Assembly (NCBI RefSeq): GCF_000143535.2 | Contig: NC_037319.1 | Location: 2,046,001-2,110,000 of the forward strand | From: Botrytis cinerea B05.10 | Taxonomy: Eukaryota > Ascomycota > Leotiomycetes > Helotiales > Sclerotiniaceae | Direction: 5' to 3' | DNA length: 64,000 bases | In this document: positions 46,240-58,380 of the stretch, piece after piece | Layout: each line of letters opens with the position of its first letter | Numbering within the stretch: position 1 is the stretch's first letter | Notes under the pieces: generated by a model | What the model saw: only the letters and a program-made list of their open reading frames with translations | What the model was told of the DNA's origin: nothing | Database searches by the model: none | Translations under genes and position numbers: made by a program

Positions 46240-48678
46240 CTATATCGGTTGCTGCATGAGTTGATGTGTATTGATGAGCTGACTGGGGGCAGCCATACCA
46301 GGATTCATCATTCCCATTGACATAGGCATGCCATTGAAATTCGACGTCATGCTTTGTGGGAGATAACCATTTTCGGAATTGGGAGAAGCGTCTTCGAGAG
46401 GTCCAAGGTGATCTTCACCCTCGAAGTCTTCTTCTTCACCGCTGTAGTTGCCATAGGCACCTTCAGATCCATCACCACGATCGTGTGTACGACGATGTCT
46501 ATTGGATACTTGTTAGCTCATGTTCGGAATATCAACAACTGGATTCAGGCGAGGACGGCTATGCTGTGTGTGTGTGTGGGTGGGTGTGGTGGGGTGGTTG
46601 GGATTGAAATTCAAATAATGTGTAACATACTGTGCTAGGTTGTCTGAGCGGGAGAATGCTTTGCTGCAGTGTGGGCAGATGTAGGGTCTTTCTTGTGTAT
46701 GGGTTCTCACATGTCTGGAGGGGGGTTAAGTCAGCGGCTTGATCTACAGCCGGACAAAAGAAATGAAGAAAAAGAAAACATGAAACATACCGTTTAAGAT
46801 GCTCTAAACGCTTGAACAGACGACCGCAAGTGGGGATTGGGCATGAGTGTGACTTTTGGGGATAGGGACCAAGTTCCATCATCGTGGCGCTTCGTGCTCT
46901 TCGCACTACTCCACCTGGTCCTTGCATGTGTCTTCGTTGAGGAGAATGATCAAGTGGACTATCGCCTGCAAGATCGTCATTGTTTAACTGGAAGTCCGAT
47001 TGTTGCAAGGACATTGGATTCATGTGTGGAGAATCCTCGACAGTGGAAAGGGGAGTTCCGTGTCTGGAGAAATCAACTATTTCTTTGTGGTGCGCCATCT
47101 GATGGGGGATTTGGTTACTGTACGTAAGTCCAGGCGGAGAATTCTCGCCCGACTCGTCACCTTCAGCTACTGGTCCAACAGAGTGCGAGACTGATCTTCG
47201 TAGATCTGATGGCCTGTGTGCTTGGTGGGAATGTTGGCCAGCTGCGGCGGCAGCAGCAACGATTGATGCAACTCCTGGAGGAATTGACGAGCGGCGTCTT
47301 CTTTGCTTGTACGTTGGCGAACCCTCAATCACTGAGTAAACATTGTTTGCTCCGTAACCTCTGGTTGCATGTGAAAATTGTGGACCAGACAAGTTTGATG
47401 GGGGTAGCTGCATCATAGAATGCAGGCCATTGACACCACCCATATGATCCGGAATTGCTGTGTAGAGACCAGTTTCCTCGTTTGCAATATAAGCCGGTTC
47501 AGCTCCCATTCCAAGGGCCTGTTGAGGTGGGGTAATTGGTTCAAATGAAATACCACGAGCGCTGTAATCTTCATAATGTGATGAAACGAATGAGGGCGCG
47601 GGGGAGTACTCTAATCCGTATGCAGGCATAGAGGCATGTCGCTGATGTGTTTGCCCGATTGGGACACCGTTTTGGTTGTATTGAACGCGGTTGAAATCAG
47701 GCTCTCTCTTGACTTGGTGCATTTGTTGTTGATGGTGATGTTGCTGTGGTTGCATTGGTGGTTGTTGCATTGTCATTTGTTGGTAAGCTGCCATTTGGTT
47801 CATCTCTTCTGGCATGGCCATAGCTTGAGGAATCATCTGTGGAGGAGGCATCGAATCCATCGCTCGCATCACTGGAGATGTTGATTGTGATTGATTGTAT
47901 GAAGGTTGTTGGGCAGAGAATGATGAAGAGTTGGCTTGTTGAGCCTTTGTGAGCTGCTCAAACAAGGATTGCGATGAGTCGAATTCGAAAGACAAAGCTG
48001 GCTCGTTGACTGCTACGGTTGTAGCCTCTTGTCCCATCTTCTCTCTCTTCAAATCTCGCTCCAGAGCATCCAAAAACAATCTGTCGTGTGGCACACTATA
48101 CCAATAGAAAACCTTTTGCTTCTTTTGTGTTCTAATGCAATTATTTTTGTAAAGGAAGTCAAGGAAACCGCTCTTTGGCTCTTCAAGGGAGGCATCGGTT
48201 CCAGACTTCAAGTTTCGCAGATCAGAGAAGATACCCTCTTCGAATTTCTTTGAATTCTTGACTGGTCGGCCGAAAGCTTGGAATCGAAAAGACAGGCATC
48301 GCACGATGTCGGTGCCGGAAATATGAAAGAGGTTGTTCCTATGATATCATCAGTTCCAATAAATTCCTAATAAAGAAACAGCTTCACTATACCACAACAC
48401 GCAGGAAACGTATTCACCAGTTGGGAGGAGGAATCGTCTGATGTATTGATCCGCCGACCAATCAACAGGAGCAGATATTAAGAAGTATTTTACTGGAATC
48501 AGGTTAGCAAAATTCATCTGCACAGCAATGCTTGCTACTTACAGTTATCGACTTGTTGGAGTGCCACTTGAGCATCTTGAGGGAGACTTTGTTGTGCTTC
48601 ACTGCTCAGCATGAAGGTCTCTGGTTTCTGTGGAGGAGCCATCGTCGCATGATGTTGCGAATACATCATATGCGCCAT
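46240..48678 (-). CDS. STE12: Ste12-type transcription factor with C-terminal C2H2 zinc fingers
   Basis: Five exons: 48678-48543, 48492-48393, 48338-46791, 46714-46631 and 46498-46240, giving 708 residues. The start could also be the Met codons just downstream (MMYSQHH). The STE DNA-binding domain (about 40-190) reads [57 protein letters not shown] and [21 protein letters not shown] Gln/His/Pro/Met-rich middle follows. Near residues 575-625 are two fingers: [19 protein letters not shown] and [17 protein letters not shown]. Introns 3 and 4 both cut just before the first zinc-binding His of a finger, so correct splicing decides finger integrity. Ste12 acts in the nucleus below a Fus3/Kss1-type MAP kinase and in plant pathogens controls penetration and mating. 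Intron 4 (46630-46499, 132 nt) contains a CA/CACCC-rich tract. Confidence 0.97.
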
Positions 48679-50150
48679 TCAATTGAGTCGAAACAACGAC
48701 TCAAGAACCGTCTGGGAGAGAAGATGTCAACTAAATCGAGTGGGGAGTCGAAACACCGGCGAGGCCGCAAGGCTGAGAAACACGAGAAACCGAAGATGGG
48801 ACGTGTTGATTAATGTTTGAAGTAATGAGAAATCAGCGACGTTGATGAAGCAATAGTATCCTCGAGAATTTGGAGAGCGAAGCGAGTGTCAGAGCACTGG
48901 GTTGGAATCGAGATCGTAAGGACGTTCTATGAAATGTGCGGGTTGATATTCGAATGGAGGGCCTGCTCCGGTACAGATAAAGCCAGATGAAGCAGTTGAC
49001 GTTCGAGGGGTTCGAGGCCAGCAAGAACTTGACTCGAATTCTTTTTCAAATGTGTTTAAGAAGGAGGAAGAAGAAGAAAAAGAAGAAGAGGAAGAGAAGA
49101 AACAAAACCGTCTAATCGCGGCTGGGTAAAATTAAGAGAAGGGTGTATGTGTGTAAAGGTCGACCGGACGACTGAAGGAAGTGAATGATAGAAGCTTCGG
49201 CGAGCGAAAAGATGGAAGAAAATATGCCGCGACAACAACACTGTTCACAAACAAATCTGATCTATTTCGTCGCGACGCTCTTCGTTTCGTTCGGTCGGTA
49301 AATGAAGAGAGACCCTCGGGAGAAAGCTGCGATCAATAGAAGAGACTGATTGCGGCTGAGGGGTAGAATGTGTTTTTTGTTGGGTGTACGGGCGACCTGC
49401 GACGAGAATGAGAGACGTAGATTTTTTTTTCGAGTTTGAGATGAGGAAGGCACGGGGGGGTTTAAGATGGAATGTTTGAGTTAATAGTCGTTTGAGAATC
49501 TCCAATCTGAGCCTTTTTGGACCTGGTCTGCGCGGTCGAAAAGTGGTAGGGGCCTTGGATCTTTTTTTACTTGGATTGTGGATGTTGGGTGAAAGTGGTG
49601 TGCACACTGCTGCTGCACTTGGAAGAGGACTGGCTGACGGGGCAAGGGTCGAGAAGAAGAAGACGAAGAAGACGGACGAAACAAGAGCAGCAAGAATAGC
49701 AATAGCAATAGTAATAATGAATAATAAATAATATAATAATAATAATAACACAAATAGTCGCAGCAATGTCACTTGGAATGGGCAAGAGAACGGGTGGGTA
49801 TGGACAGCCAAGGAAGAACGCTGGTGGAATGAGTGGATGGTCCGCTCTGTGTCGTGTCTTGACTCTCTCCCCTCCCCTTTCGTTCTAACTTGCTTTTGGT
49901 AATGTTTTCAAGGATGATAATCGCGCTCGCTGCTTGGGCTTTTTGCTTTATCCTCGCTTTGCTCTGGTGCTAAGCTGCTTACTGGGAGTCTGGGACGGGG
50001 GAGTGTGGTAAGAAATGGTCAAGGGGTCGGTGATTGGGGATGGGTGGTGCTTGGGTGTGTGCTCAAAAAGACGTCTTCTCCAGTCTTTTTCCCTTGCTCT
50101 TTTAAGGGCTGCAACCTCCGGAACTTGGGTGCGTCGTAGTGGCTCGTTAT
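48679..50150. promoter_or_regulatory. STE12 upstream region and probable long leader
   Basis: This 1.5-kb flank is rich in simple purine/pyrimidine tracts: AGAAGAA repeats near 49060-49100, CT-rich minus-strand sequence and an AAT-rich array at 49690-49749. The 188-codon minus-strand frame 49245-49811 starts with TTG and is built on these repeats, so it is not called. A long leader is plausible for a regulator gene but not proven. Confidence 0.45.
49690..49749. repeat. AAT/AGC-rich trinucleotide array
   Basis: Imperfect (AAT)n and (AGCAAT)n repeats over about 60 bp in the STE12 upstream flank. Confidence 0.75.
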
Positions 50151-52358
50151 AGTGGGCAGAGAGGATGCCCCCGGGTCGAACGAGTGGAAATATCGACGGT
50201 GCTATCGTGTGGTTCGCGCCTCGTGCATCGATCGAATAATGACGAGAGGATATGTACGCAGTGCCGTTTTGTTCGCTGATCCGGCTTCACGCGTGGGGGG
50301 AAGAGAAGGAAGGAATGCCAGACAGTCTTTTTGCTTCTTCTTGTGCTCGCCCGTTACTGCTGAGAAGTCGTAATGTTCGTAAAAGTCGTTGGACAAGCTC
50401 GCAGTTGGCGAACAGGGTTTAGTGCGAATAGGTCTGAGAGTGCTCACTAGGTAGTTTGTGGAAGGCTCGAGGGATCAGATTGGCTGTTATCGTGATCTGA
50501 AGCAAGCTTCCAGGGGGGAGGAGCAGTTGAAGGCCCTCAAGGTCGTATGGGTTGTGTGCTCTACGTGGTATGCGGTATGCGGTATGCGGTATGCAGGCGA
50601 GTGAGCGCAAGAACTGTCAGGGAGGGAGGTGTTGAAGAACGAAGGATGGACTGCTGTAGGTGGTCGGCAGTAGGTAGTGGGCAGTAGGTAGTAGCACAGA
50701 ATCCTGAGGATGACACTAATGGAGAATCTCGGAGATGGGGGAGAACGTGAATGTGTGTGCGTTGTAGATGGCTGCCAGTCCTTTCGTCGGTGTGTGTTCG
50801 TGTGTATGTTCGTCTGTGTGCACTGTGCGTACAATGTACCTAGTCTGTATTGTATAATTTCCCGATCTTCCTTCTTCTGGCTGCCTCTCCTTTTGGGGGT
50901 CGGTTATAGGATTCCGTGAGCGTGTGGTCTCTTACTATTGAGAATTGGCAGGAGGGTGGATTTGTACGGGAAAGTGGATGGCAAATGGAACTCATTCTCC
51001 TTCTAGAGCAAAGAAAGAGCTGCCCTGTTGAAATGACCTTGAGCTCTCTACAGTGAGTGAGACAAGAGATACTGATGCTGTAACCGAATGGGAATGCGGC
51101 CGTTAAAGGTGTCTTCGATTTAGAATTACATCCGTCATACTATTGATATTCATTGAAAGAGACGTTCAACTGTGGAATCACGTCCGCCAATTGCTATATT
51201 ACAATTCATCTACTGATGCTGTCCTGGTACACATTGCGGAGGCATGATTTCCGAATCGATAGATCACGTCCAGAATGACAAAGCACCAAGAAGCACCTCC
51301 TACCTCCGGACCTAGGTGCGTACATAAGACGATGCAAAATGCCTTTGGATGTATGACTCAAGAAAGTGACCGCTAGGACGTCGTCAATTCTGATATGGAG
51401 CAATAATATTAAAACAGCGTTGAGGAGGCAAATATTAATAGAAATTCCTGGGTGTTCAACTAGACTGGTCGGTCTAAGGGCTGGTACTGGTTGCTGGTAT
51501 ACATAGGTACAGTACAGTACAGCAGTGTAGCGTAGCTGACAGATGATAAAACATGACTTGTGCTGCTGATTCGACCATTCAACTCTTCCATCTAAATTTA
51601 TATCCTTTCGTGCGACTCTCTACCCGCCCATTGTATACTTGGATCTGTGAAGCCTGGGAAGAAAAGTAATGATGGCATGATCGGTTCTCCTTTCCAAAAT
51701 CCATACGGCTCTACCATTCCAAAAACCTCGCTCTCTCCCTCTCCCTCACTTATCCCTCTGTCTGTCGGACTTTCATAAAATGAGGCAAATATGAAAAGCC
51801 TCGTAGCTTGCTTGATTAGAGCCCTGTCAATAATCAATGGCATGCCATCACCTCAGGCCTCGTGTTTGAGAAAGTACTTCGATCAAGGGTAAAGACTGCA
51901 CGCGGCACAATCTGCTCCTGGCGCTTGTTTCTACTTTTCTACTCCCTTTTTCTTCCATGGAATGGCTTTCTCTCCTGATATCTAATCTCACGTATCGACT
52001 GAGTATGTATCCAACCCACCGGTCCATTGTCTTTCATGTCATTGATGACTTGCTCAAGTTGTAGAGATGAGGTAGGAGTAGGAAGGAGGCGAAGCATAAC
52101 CGAATGTACTGTAAGCGTAACCTGAATAATGAAGTGGTGACGATGGAGGTGTGCAGCTCCTAGGAATCTCTATGTCACTGTGCCATTTTCAAGGTGGTGG
52201 CTTTGTTTCTCGTGCATCATCTGAGGAAAGCAGGAAATTTGTGTTTCAAGGTTGTCTTCCACAACCACCTTACCTTCACTAGGTTTTAGGGCGGACCTAC
52301 AAGCAATCCAGCAAAGCTCACTCTAGAACTTTAGATCAACGTTAAGTAAAATCGATTA
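50151..52358. other. Gene-empty region with simple repeats
   Basis: No gene is supported in these 2.2 kb. It contains the (GGTATGC)4 array at 50567-50594, GTAGGTAGT-type repeats around 50655-50695 and G/T-rich stretches near 50740-50830. Open frames are short and lack family features. It may be far-upstream regulatory DNA of STE12. Confidence 0.45.
50567..50594. repeat. Four tandem copies of GGTATGC
   Basis: Four perfect head-to-tail heptamers, 28 bp in all, in the gene-poor flank upstream of STE12. Confidence 0.9.
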
Positions 52359-52835
52359 TTATTTTAAAAACTGGGTACAATAGTTCAAAGCATTAAGTTC
52401 ATGGGATATGAAACATATATCTCTGGAGTTTCTCCACATCACTTGCGACCTGCATTTTCGACAAGAAGATGCTTCTTCCTTTCCTTCTTCTCCTTCATCC
52501 CTTGCTAGGTTCACATAATTATGCTGTCTCTTAAATCTTATGCCACCACTTGCATCGGCTTCATCTACCCCATTAGATGTGTAATCTCCGCGTAACCTTG
52601 CCATCTGCACATCTGGACCATGCTTCTTGCATCGGGAGTAAAAATTGTGGTTCCTCCCTATGCAAATTACTTCTCTCGGTCGAACCTCACAGAAAGGAAA
52701 GCTCTTTGATTGATATGACGATCGAATAGTCATTGGCCCATTAGTTAATGGAGCACGGAAGGTCGTATTTGCATGGAGAGCGGAGTAATATTCAAACTGG
52801 GAACGAGATTTAGAATTCAATTTCCAGAGAGACAT
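52359..52835 (-). CDS. Hypothetical ORF of doubtful reality
   Basis: A frame of 158 codons from the Met at 52835 (MSLWKLNSKSRSQFEYY); the frame is open further to 52958, but only with a GTG. Some Cys and His pairs occur (CKKH, CRKC) without forming a motif I know. Codon use does not clearly stand out. It lies alone in the gene-poor right part of the window. It may be an orphan gene, an exon or chance. Confidence 0.22.
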   Translation of the reverse strand: MSLWKLNSKSRSQFEYYSALHANTTFRAPLTNGPMTIRSSYQSKSFPFCEVRPREVICIGRNHNFYSRCKKHGPDVQMARLRGDYTSNGVDEADASGGIRFKRQHNYVNLARDEGEEGKEEASSCRKCRSQVMWRNSRDICFISHELNALNYCTQFLK

Positions 52836-55800
52836 CACAAAACGGGCTAGTACGACCGCTTGGGGACTCGGAACTTGCAATTGAGGAAGCTGAAGACAGC
52901 GTGTTTCTATATTTGATCTTGAATAAGAACTGGGAGGACCATGTATGGCATAAATCACCTTTCTGCGTGGGGAGGAAGTGGATCATGAGGGGCGTGGTTG
53001 ACGGAAGTGTTATTCAATAAACATTCGTTGTGAAATTTCAATATCCAAGCACAGATGATCCAGCCAGTGCAGTACATTGGTACATTGGAAGACCTAAGAA
53101 GATTCATGCGTTAAGTTGACAGAGAGGCAAAAATCTTGGCTGGAGAAAAAATGAGGAGGGAGTGATTAGATTCTTAACTATCTTGTAATCTCACTAAGTC
53201 AGGCTTTCTCTCATGATGAGGATCAGAAGTAGCGGAGAACCGTACTCCTAATCATCTCATCCACAATCTCAATGGACGAGCGTGAAGATAGACAGCTTCG
53301 AGAAAGAAAAGTAAATGCCTCTGCGTGAATAGCGCGCGATCTGAGCGTTGAACTCGCTGGATGATCGTTGCTATGACGGCAAACTTACTCGGTGTGTAGA
53401 CCCGTGAATTTCCTAGGATCGAAGCTTTTGGCAGACTACAGTTGACGAATACCATCCCTCTGGTTGAGACCAACGATGCGACCTCCACTCCAAAGACGAC
53501 GGACTATTCAACCCGCGAGTCACGAAGATGCTTGGTATGACATCCCTCGGCCGTCGTATCCATAGGGGGGTCAATATTATTGTGAAACGACGCTGAGGAG
53601 ATCTCGGTTGGCCTCAAGAATGCTGGGACTATTTTTCGTAATGGCTCCTTGAAGCCGTTGAGACGCTTGTGAATGATTGCCTATCTTTCTATTCTTGTAA
53701 TCTCTGAACTTGAAAATGTCCTTTCGTGGCCTTGCTTCAGATCTTTCGGACGGTGATAGTACGGTTGACATGTTCATCACAAGGCTCCGTGGACTCATGC
53801 GACACGAAGCGAATACATTGAATTGAGATTTTCGACTTTCACATCGTTTGTAGAATGTTGTTCCTATGTTCAACAGCACTTGGGTCGAATTGGGAGCGGG
53901 TGGGCCGACTTGAGCGACCAATATCTTTCATCCATCTCCAGTGGCGTGGCTTCTCATATTTTCGATTGTGGTGAGAATGTACATTCTTGGCCTTCACTGA
54001 CTGATGTTGGGTTTCTCATTCATCATTTGCTAGATTTTCTCATGTCATAACTCCCCGCCATCAATGCATCACCTTATAGCAGCGTGCGCTATGAATTGGA
54101 CCCCTCTAATGCTTCCAATCAATCCGCATGCATCAAATGCAAGCAATCATAGAAGCTACAAAATGACACACACACAAGATGTACCTTGTCACATCTACCT
54201 ACTGTATGGCGCTGCACCTCAAAATGTGACGAAGTAGACATCGCAAACCTGAAACTCACCTGACCAAATCCCATCACAATCATGTGGAAGCACCTCGCCG
54301 TCGAAAATGGAAGGTCTTCACAGCTTGCCCGGGAGGGTTTCTTGATCGGTTTCTACGTTTACCTCCAAGGTATGTGGATTCTTCCGAACAGGACACAATC
54401 AAGCCTAAATGGAGGTGCCTGTTTGATCATCAACTTGAAACTCGATTGCACGAAAGATATCTGAATTATAGCAAGGTACTACCTGTTATTACTATCACGG
54501 AACCACACATCCAACCTCTTTTTTCAAGGGAAGCCCTTTTTTGGTGATAGCTTCTTGAATTTGAATCATGGATGAAGGGGAACCCAAAGAATAAGCGATC
54601 GAACCAACATGAGGACTGACCATTGGGCAATCGCGGGTATCCCCCATTTTTTCTTGAGGATTCCTTCTTGGATACAAAAGTTTATTTCGCGGCGTGATAA
54701 CAATAGAGTCCAGAGACGGGCCGCATAGATAGCCATGATCTTCAATCCGTTTGTATTATTTTTATCCTCACTATGCAAAGATCATCGTTAAATCATGTCA
54801 AGCATCTCTTACCAATGCTTTCCCACAATTCGCAACAAAATCCCCGACATCTTAAAATTCCAAGAAAGAGTTTTAAAGAATTCTAAAGCAAGCAGGCAAG
54901 AAGCAGCTGGGCATTGGGCAATAGGAGGCAGGTACGCGCGAAGCATTCGGACCCTCCAACTTCTTCCAGCCACTCGAGTATCTTCAGCAATTAAACTCGG
55001 CGTTTACATACATTCGATATACATGCACCACCATGGTATCAAACCAATCCCACAATATTTCCCGTGCTACAGCAGCTCACAGGACTCCACTATACGATGC
55101 GATGCAGTGATCCCGAAAATAGAGCACTCGGTAGATACACACAATCCCACCTTCGTAGCATCTTACCTCAGTCCAAGTTCCAAGCTTCCAAGATGATGTT
55201 CAAGATGATGTACTGGCAGTTGTTTCTTTTGTAGAACGGCGTACGATCAATCACACCTGCTGAACTAGTTTGGTAATATCGAGACGCATTCAATCGGAAT
55301 GCGACGACAGTCAACATTTGACTGTCAAGTCGCTCCAACTCTTCGATATTTCGGTGTGCAGTCTACCTTCTATCTCATCTGCAATCTTACATCGTATGGT
55401 GCATTCATTTGCTGCAGAATAGTCAATACCGAGCGCTTGCTGAATGGGACCTGCCCGCAGTCAGAAATTAAAAAGATGTCTGACTGCATTTTCCAAAAAT
55501 GTGATCTTTAATCGATTGGCGCACAATCTTCCTCCATCATCTCTTTGGGAATCTGATACATCACTAATTGGCTAGCTCTTTCACCCCAAAAATGCAACAT
55601 GAACAAATATTGATCTAAACAGGGTTAAATTAATGCAGGTATGCATGAAACATCGAAGCTTGAGCTCTTCAAAATCCTCATTGGAGAGAATGGCACGGCT
55701 GTCTCATCTTTTCTTTCCATTCTCTGGGAATTGATCGCCCATCCGTCGCGTTGCCGCTTCTATGCACACGGAGTGCATCTACATCCCTTCATTTGTTTAG

Positions 55801-57294
55801 ATCTAGATTCACCGAGCACCAATCCCAACTAATTGAATCGTTCACAGATCGAACTGCAAAAGCGTTAATGCCATTCAAGCTTAATACCAGGATCGGTATT
55901 GAAGCGACTCTTACTACCGGTCGGTCTTCGCTGTCATTTTACCCCGGCCATCAGACACCATGTTGTGCCCTCGTGACTACGGTAGCGCTTCTGCAGACCA
56001 CCAAAGCGACCTCCCTTCTATAATTATCCGCAAATCTTCTTCAGCTGTAGTTGCTGGACTAGTAACTCGTTGTCGGCGTCTAAATCGTAACTGTTGCACT
56101 CCAATGATTTCCTTCTGGGTCTGTATCTCCGGATTTGGAGGAAATACAGAACGGCCAAACACCACAACACATGCCGACTAGTATCTCTGCCCAAATGCTG
56201 CTGAAACACTGACATCGGAGACTACTGAGATACCCAAGATAGCTCCATTAGTTTGACTAGCATGAGCCTTGAGGTAATGCTGATCTGACAGACCATCTGT
56301 GCGGAATTACACTTTTCTTTCTTACTTTGCATTTTCTACTGAATGAAGCTACTTCAATCCGGCAATGTCTTGCTTACTCTGTAGGGTCCTCAGAGAGCAT
56401 ACTTCAGAGCATGAAACGCCGGTGTCTGCGGGTGGATTCTAAAGGAAGTCCCTTTGACCATTTTCTTCTAGACTGTATCAGATTATTCTATAGCAAGTAA
56501 CTATTAGCAAGTCATTCCGCATCTCCTTTTGGCAAACCAGGTATCTACCATGGTTGTTTATGTCAGTGTGTAGTGCCATTGTCAGTGTCAGTGGGAGAAT
56601 ATCTACGCACGCCTTAGGATCGAAACAAAGGAGGATTAGTTACCTATTGTGGCTCACTGGTTTTCCGCATTTTGCAAAAGGGTGGCTTCGCTACCACATT
56701 TTACTAACATCTAAAATATTGTTTTTAAAATTGCCCTATGGACTGAGTAAGTCAAAGCAGTGTACTTGCAAAGCTCTCAGACATTCTGTACATCAGCATG
56801 TTAAATCACATCCTGCATGGATTGATTCGTGGCTTCAAAGAGATTGAACAAATGAGTTGGCAGCTTTACTGTAGGCAATATCGGCAGTTGTTCTTCCTCC
56901 GTACCTCGCCGCAGAGCTACAGCATATTGGCACTCTCTCCCTTTGTACATTCGTATATGAATGTCTTGCCTTGCCCGAAACATCCATTCAACACGAGAAG
57001 GATTTCGCTTGAAGTATGATTCTTGCTAGGATCTCACTTTACGCCCCATCTCGTAGTATTTAGAAATGCTTACTTAATAACTGGCAAGATGAGATAAGTG
57101 GTTGAATAATGTCGCAAAGTTTTCTTGTTGCATATCGCGAAACGTAGGATCTGAGATCAGATTTCTTGTCATGCTTATTTCATCCATCGCTTTTCTCAAT
57201 AAAGGAAGGGGTGAATGTGGAGGAGTGGCTCGTGTACATTATGGATGGGAGGATGAGTCAATGTGCACCGGGCGATTCAAAAATCCTTTGTTGA
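52836..57294. other. 4.5-kb gene-empty region
   Basis: Many short open frames on both strands (for example 53577-53921 with a TTG start, 54795-55196, 55751-56023) but none with a recognisable domain or convincing exon chain. No tRNA, transposase or reverse transcriptase signature is seen. Confidence 0.45.
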
Positions 57295-57807
57295 TTACAT
57301 ATCATGTGGAAGGAAGTTTTGAAGGGTAGAGGAAGGATTTGAGTTGATGTGAAGGTAGTAGTGAGAACGGGTCAAGTAAACCTCTGTGCAAGATGATGGA
57401 TTTTCCCACGTTTGATGTTTATCGGGTGGCTGTTTGAAACTCAGATGGGATTTGGAATGACGGTCATTATGTTCGAGATGGAAGAAAGCTCTTCGTGAAT
57501 TCGATGGCTCATCATATTGTCGTGGGCAATGGACCTCTCTGCGCCGCAATATACTACGATGATAGAGATACTGCGGGAGGATCCAGTTGCACATCTTCAT
57601 ATATGTTTCGGGTTTCGTTTCGAGGTATGATAGTGTTGAAATGTACGGTACCTGTATGCACATTGATATGAAGTCTTGCGGTATTGCTCTCTTGTATTGC
57701 GATCCTATGCTGGGTAGTAGCATCAAATCAACAATCATGTATGAATCTATAACATCAATTGACCTTCGTACTCTCTTTTGAATAGATATTTTATGCCATA
57801 TGCACAT
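57295..57807 (-). CDS. Hypothetical 170-residue ORF
   Basis: Starts with a true ATG at 57807 and runs 170 codons. The product is rich in Ile, Tyr, Ser and His and has no recognised domain or signal peptide. A GT dinucleotide after CTTGCACAGAGG at about 57384 could be a donor, so the real end may differ. In AT-rich DNA of this extent one such frame by chance is not surprising. Low confidence. Confidence 0.2.
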   Translation of the reverse strand: MCIWHKISIQKRVRRSIDVIDSYMIVDLMLLPSIGSQYKRAIPQDFISMCIQVPYISTLSYLETKPETYMKMCNWILPQYLYHRSILRRREVHCPRQYDEPSNSRRAFFHLEHNDRHSKSHLSFKQPPDKHQTWENPSSCTEVYLTRSHYYLHINSNPSSTLQNFLPHDM

Positions 57808-58380
57808 GACTCACACAGATCAAACGCACGTTAGAACTATCACAAGCATCTTTTGAATCCTATTGCTCGATGTGACCTTTCCCTCACCAGAAATTCACGT
57901 ATTCACCGCCATTGAATGGTGTAAGAATACACTATTGCACGTGTGAAAAATGCAATCATATCGCATAATGCAAAATGTGATGTGAATCTCAAATCGTTCT
58001 CACAGAGAGTAGCCGTCTGGATATTGGAAATCAAGTTTGGGATACGCATATTTCTCCCCTGACCTCTGGCTTTCGTGAGCAAAATGGGAAGAATCTGAAG
58101 AATAATTTAGAAGTAGCTACAATTCCAACCTTCAATTGAACGAAGATGAAAGTTGCATGTATATTTAGTGTCTTGATTTCCTCCCGGGGAACCAAGTGAA
58201 CCAGTCCTTGAATTTTAATACTAGGTTTATGAGATATACTGATATTTCGAAAACTTATGATGATGGATGCACTGTTACAATGGTCTACCTCATCGCGATG
58301 TCTAGAGTCCATGATATTCCTCGGTCTCTTTTCCCTCATCTAGCTCAGCCCCTTGCTCAACACCCAGCTCGGTCTCTTGC
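57808..58380. other. Gene-empty interval
   Basis: About 570 bp, AT-rich, with no supported feature. The minus-strand frame 58031-58339 overlaps sequence downstream of the pseudogene and may include its decayed 3' part. Confidence 0.4.

Noticed and set aside
49245..49811. 188-codon minus-strand frame with hydrophobic N-terminus
   Set aside because: Starts with TTG and is built from CT/AAT repeats; it fits the STE12 upstream flank better than a gene.
53577..53921. 114-codon minus-strand frame
   Set aside because: TTG start and no family resemblance.
54795..55196. 133-codon plus-strand frame in the gene-poor block
   Set aside because: ATG start but no recognisable sequence; length is within chance for this much AT-rich DNA.
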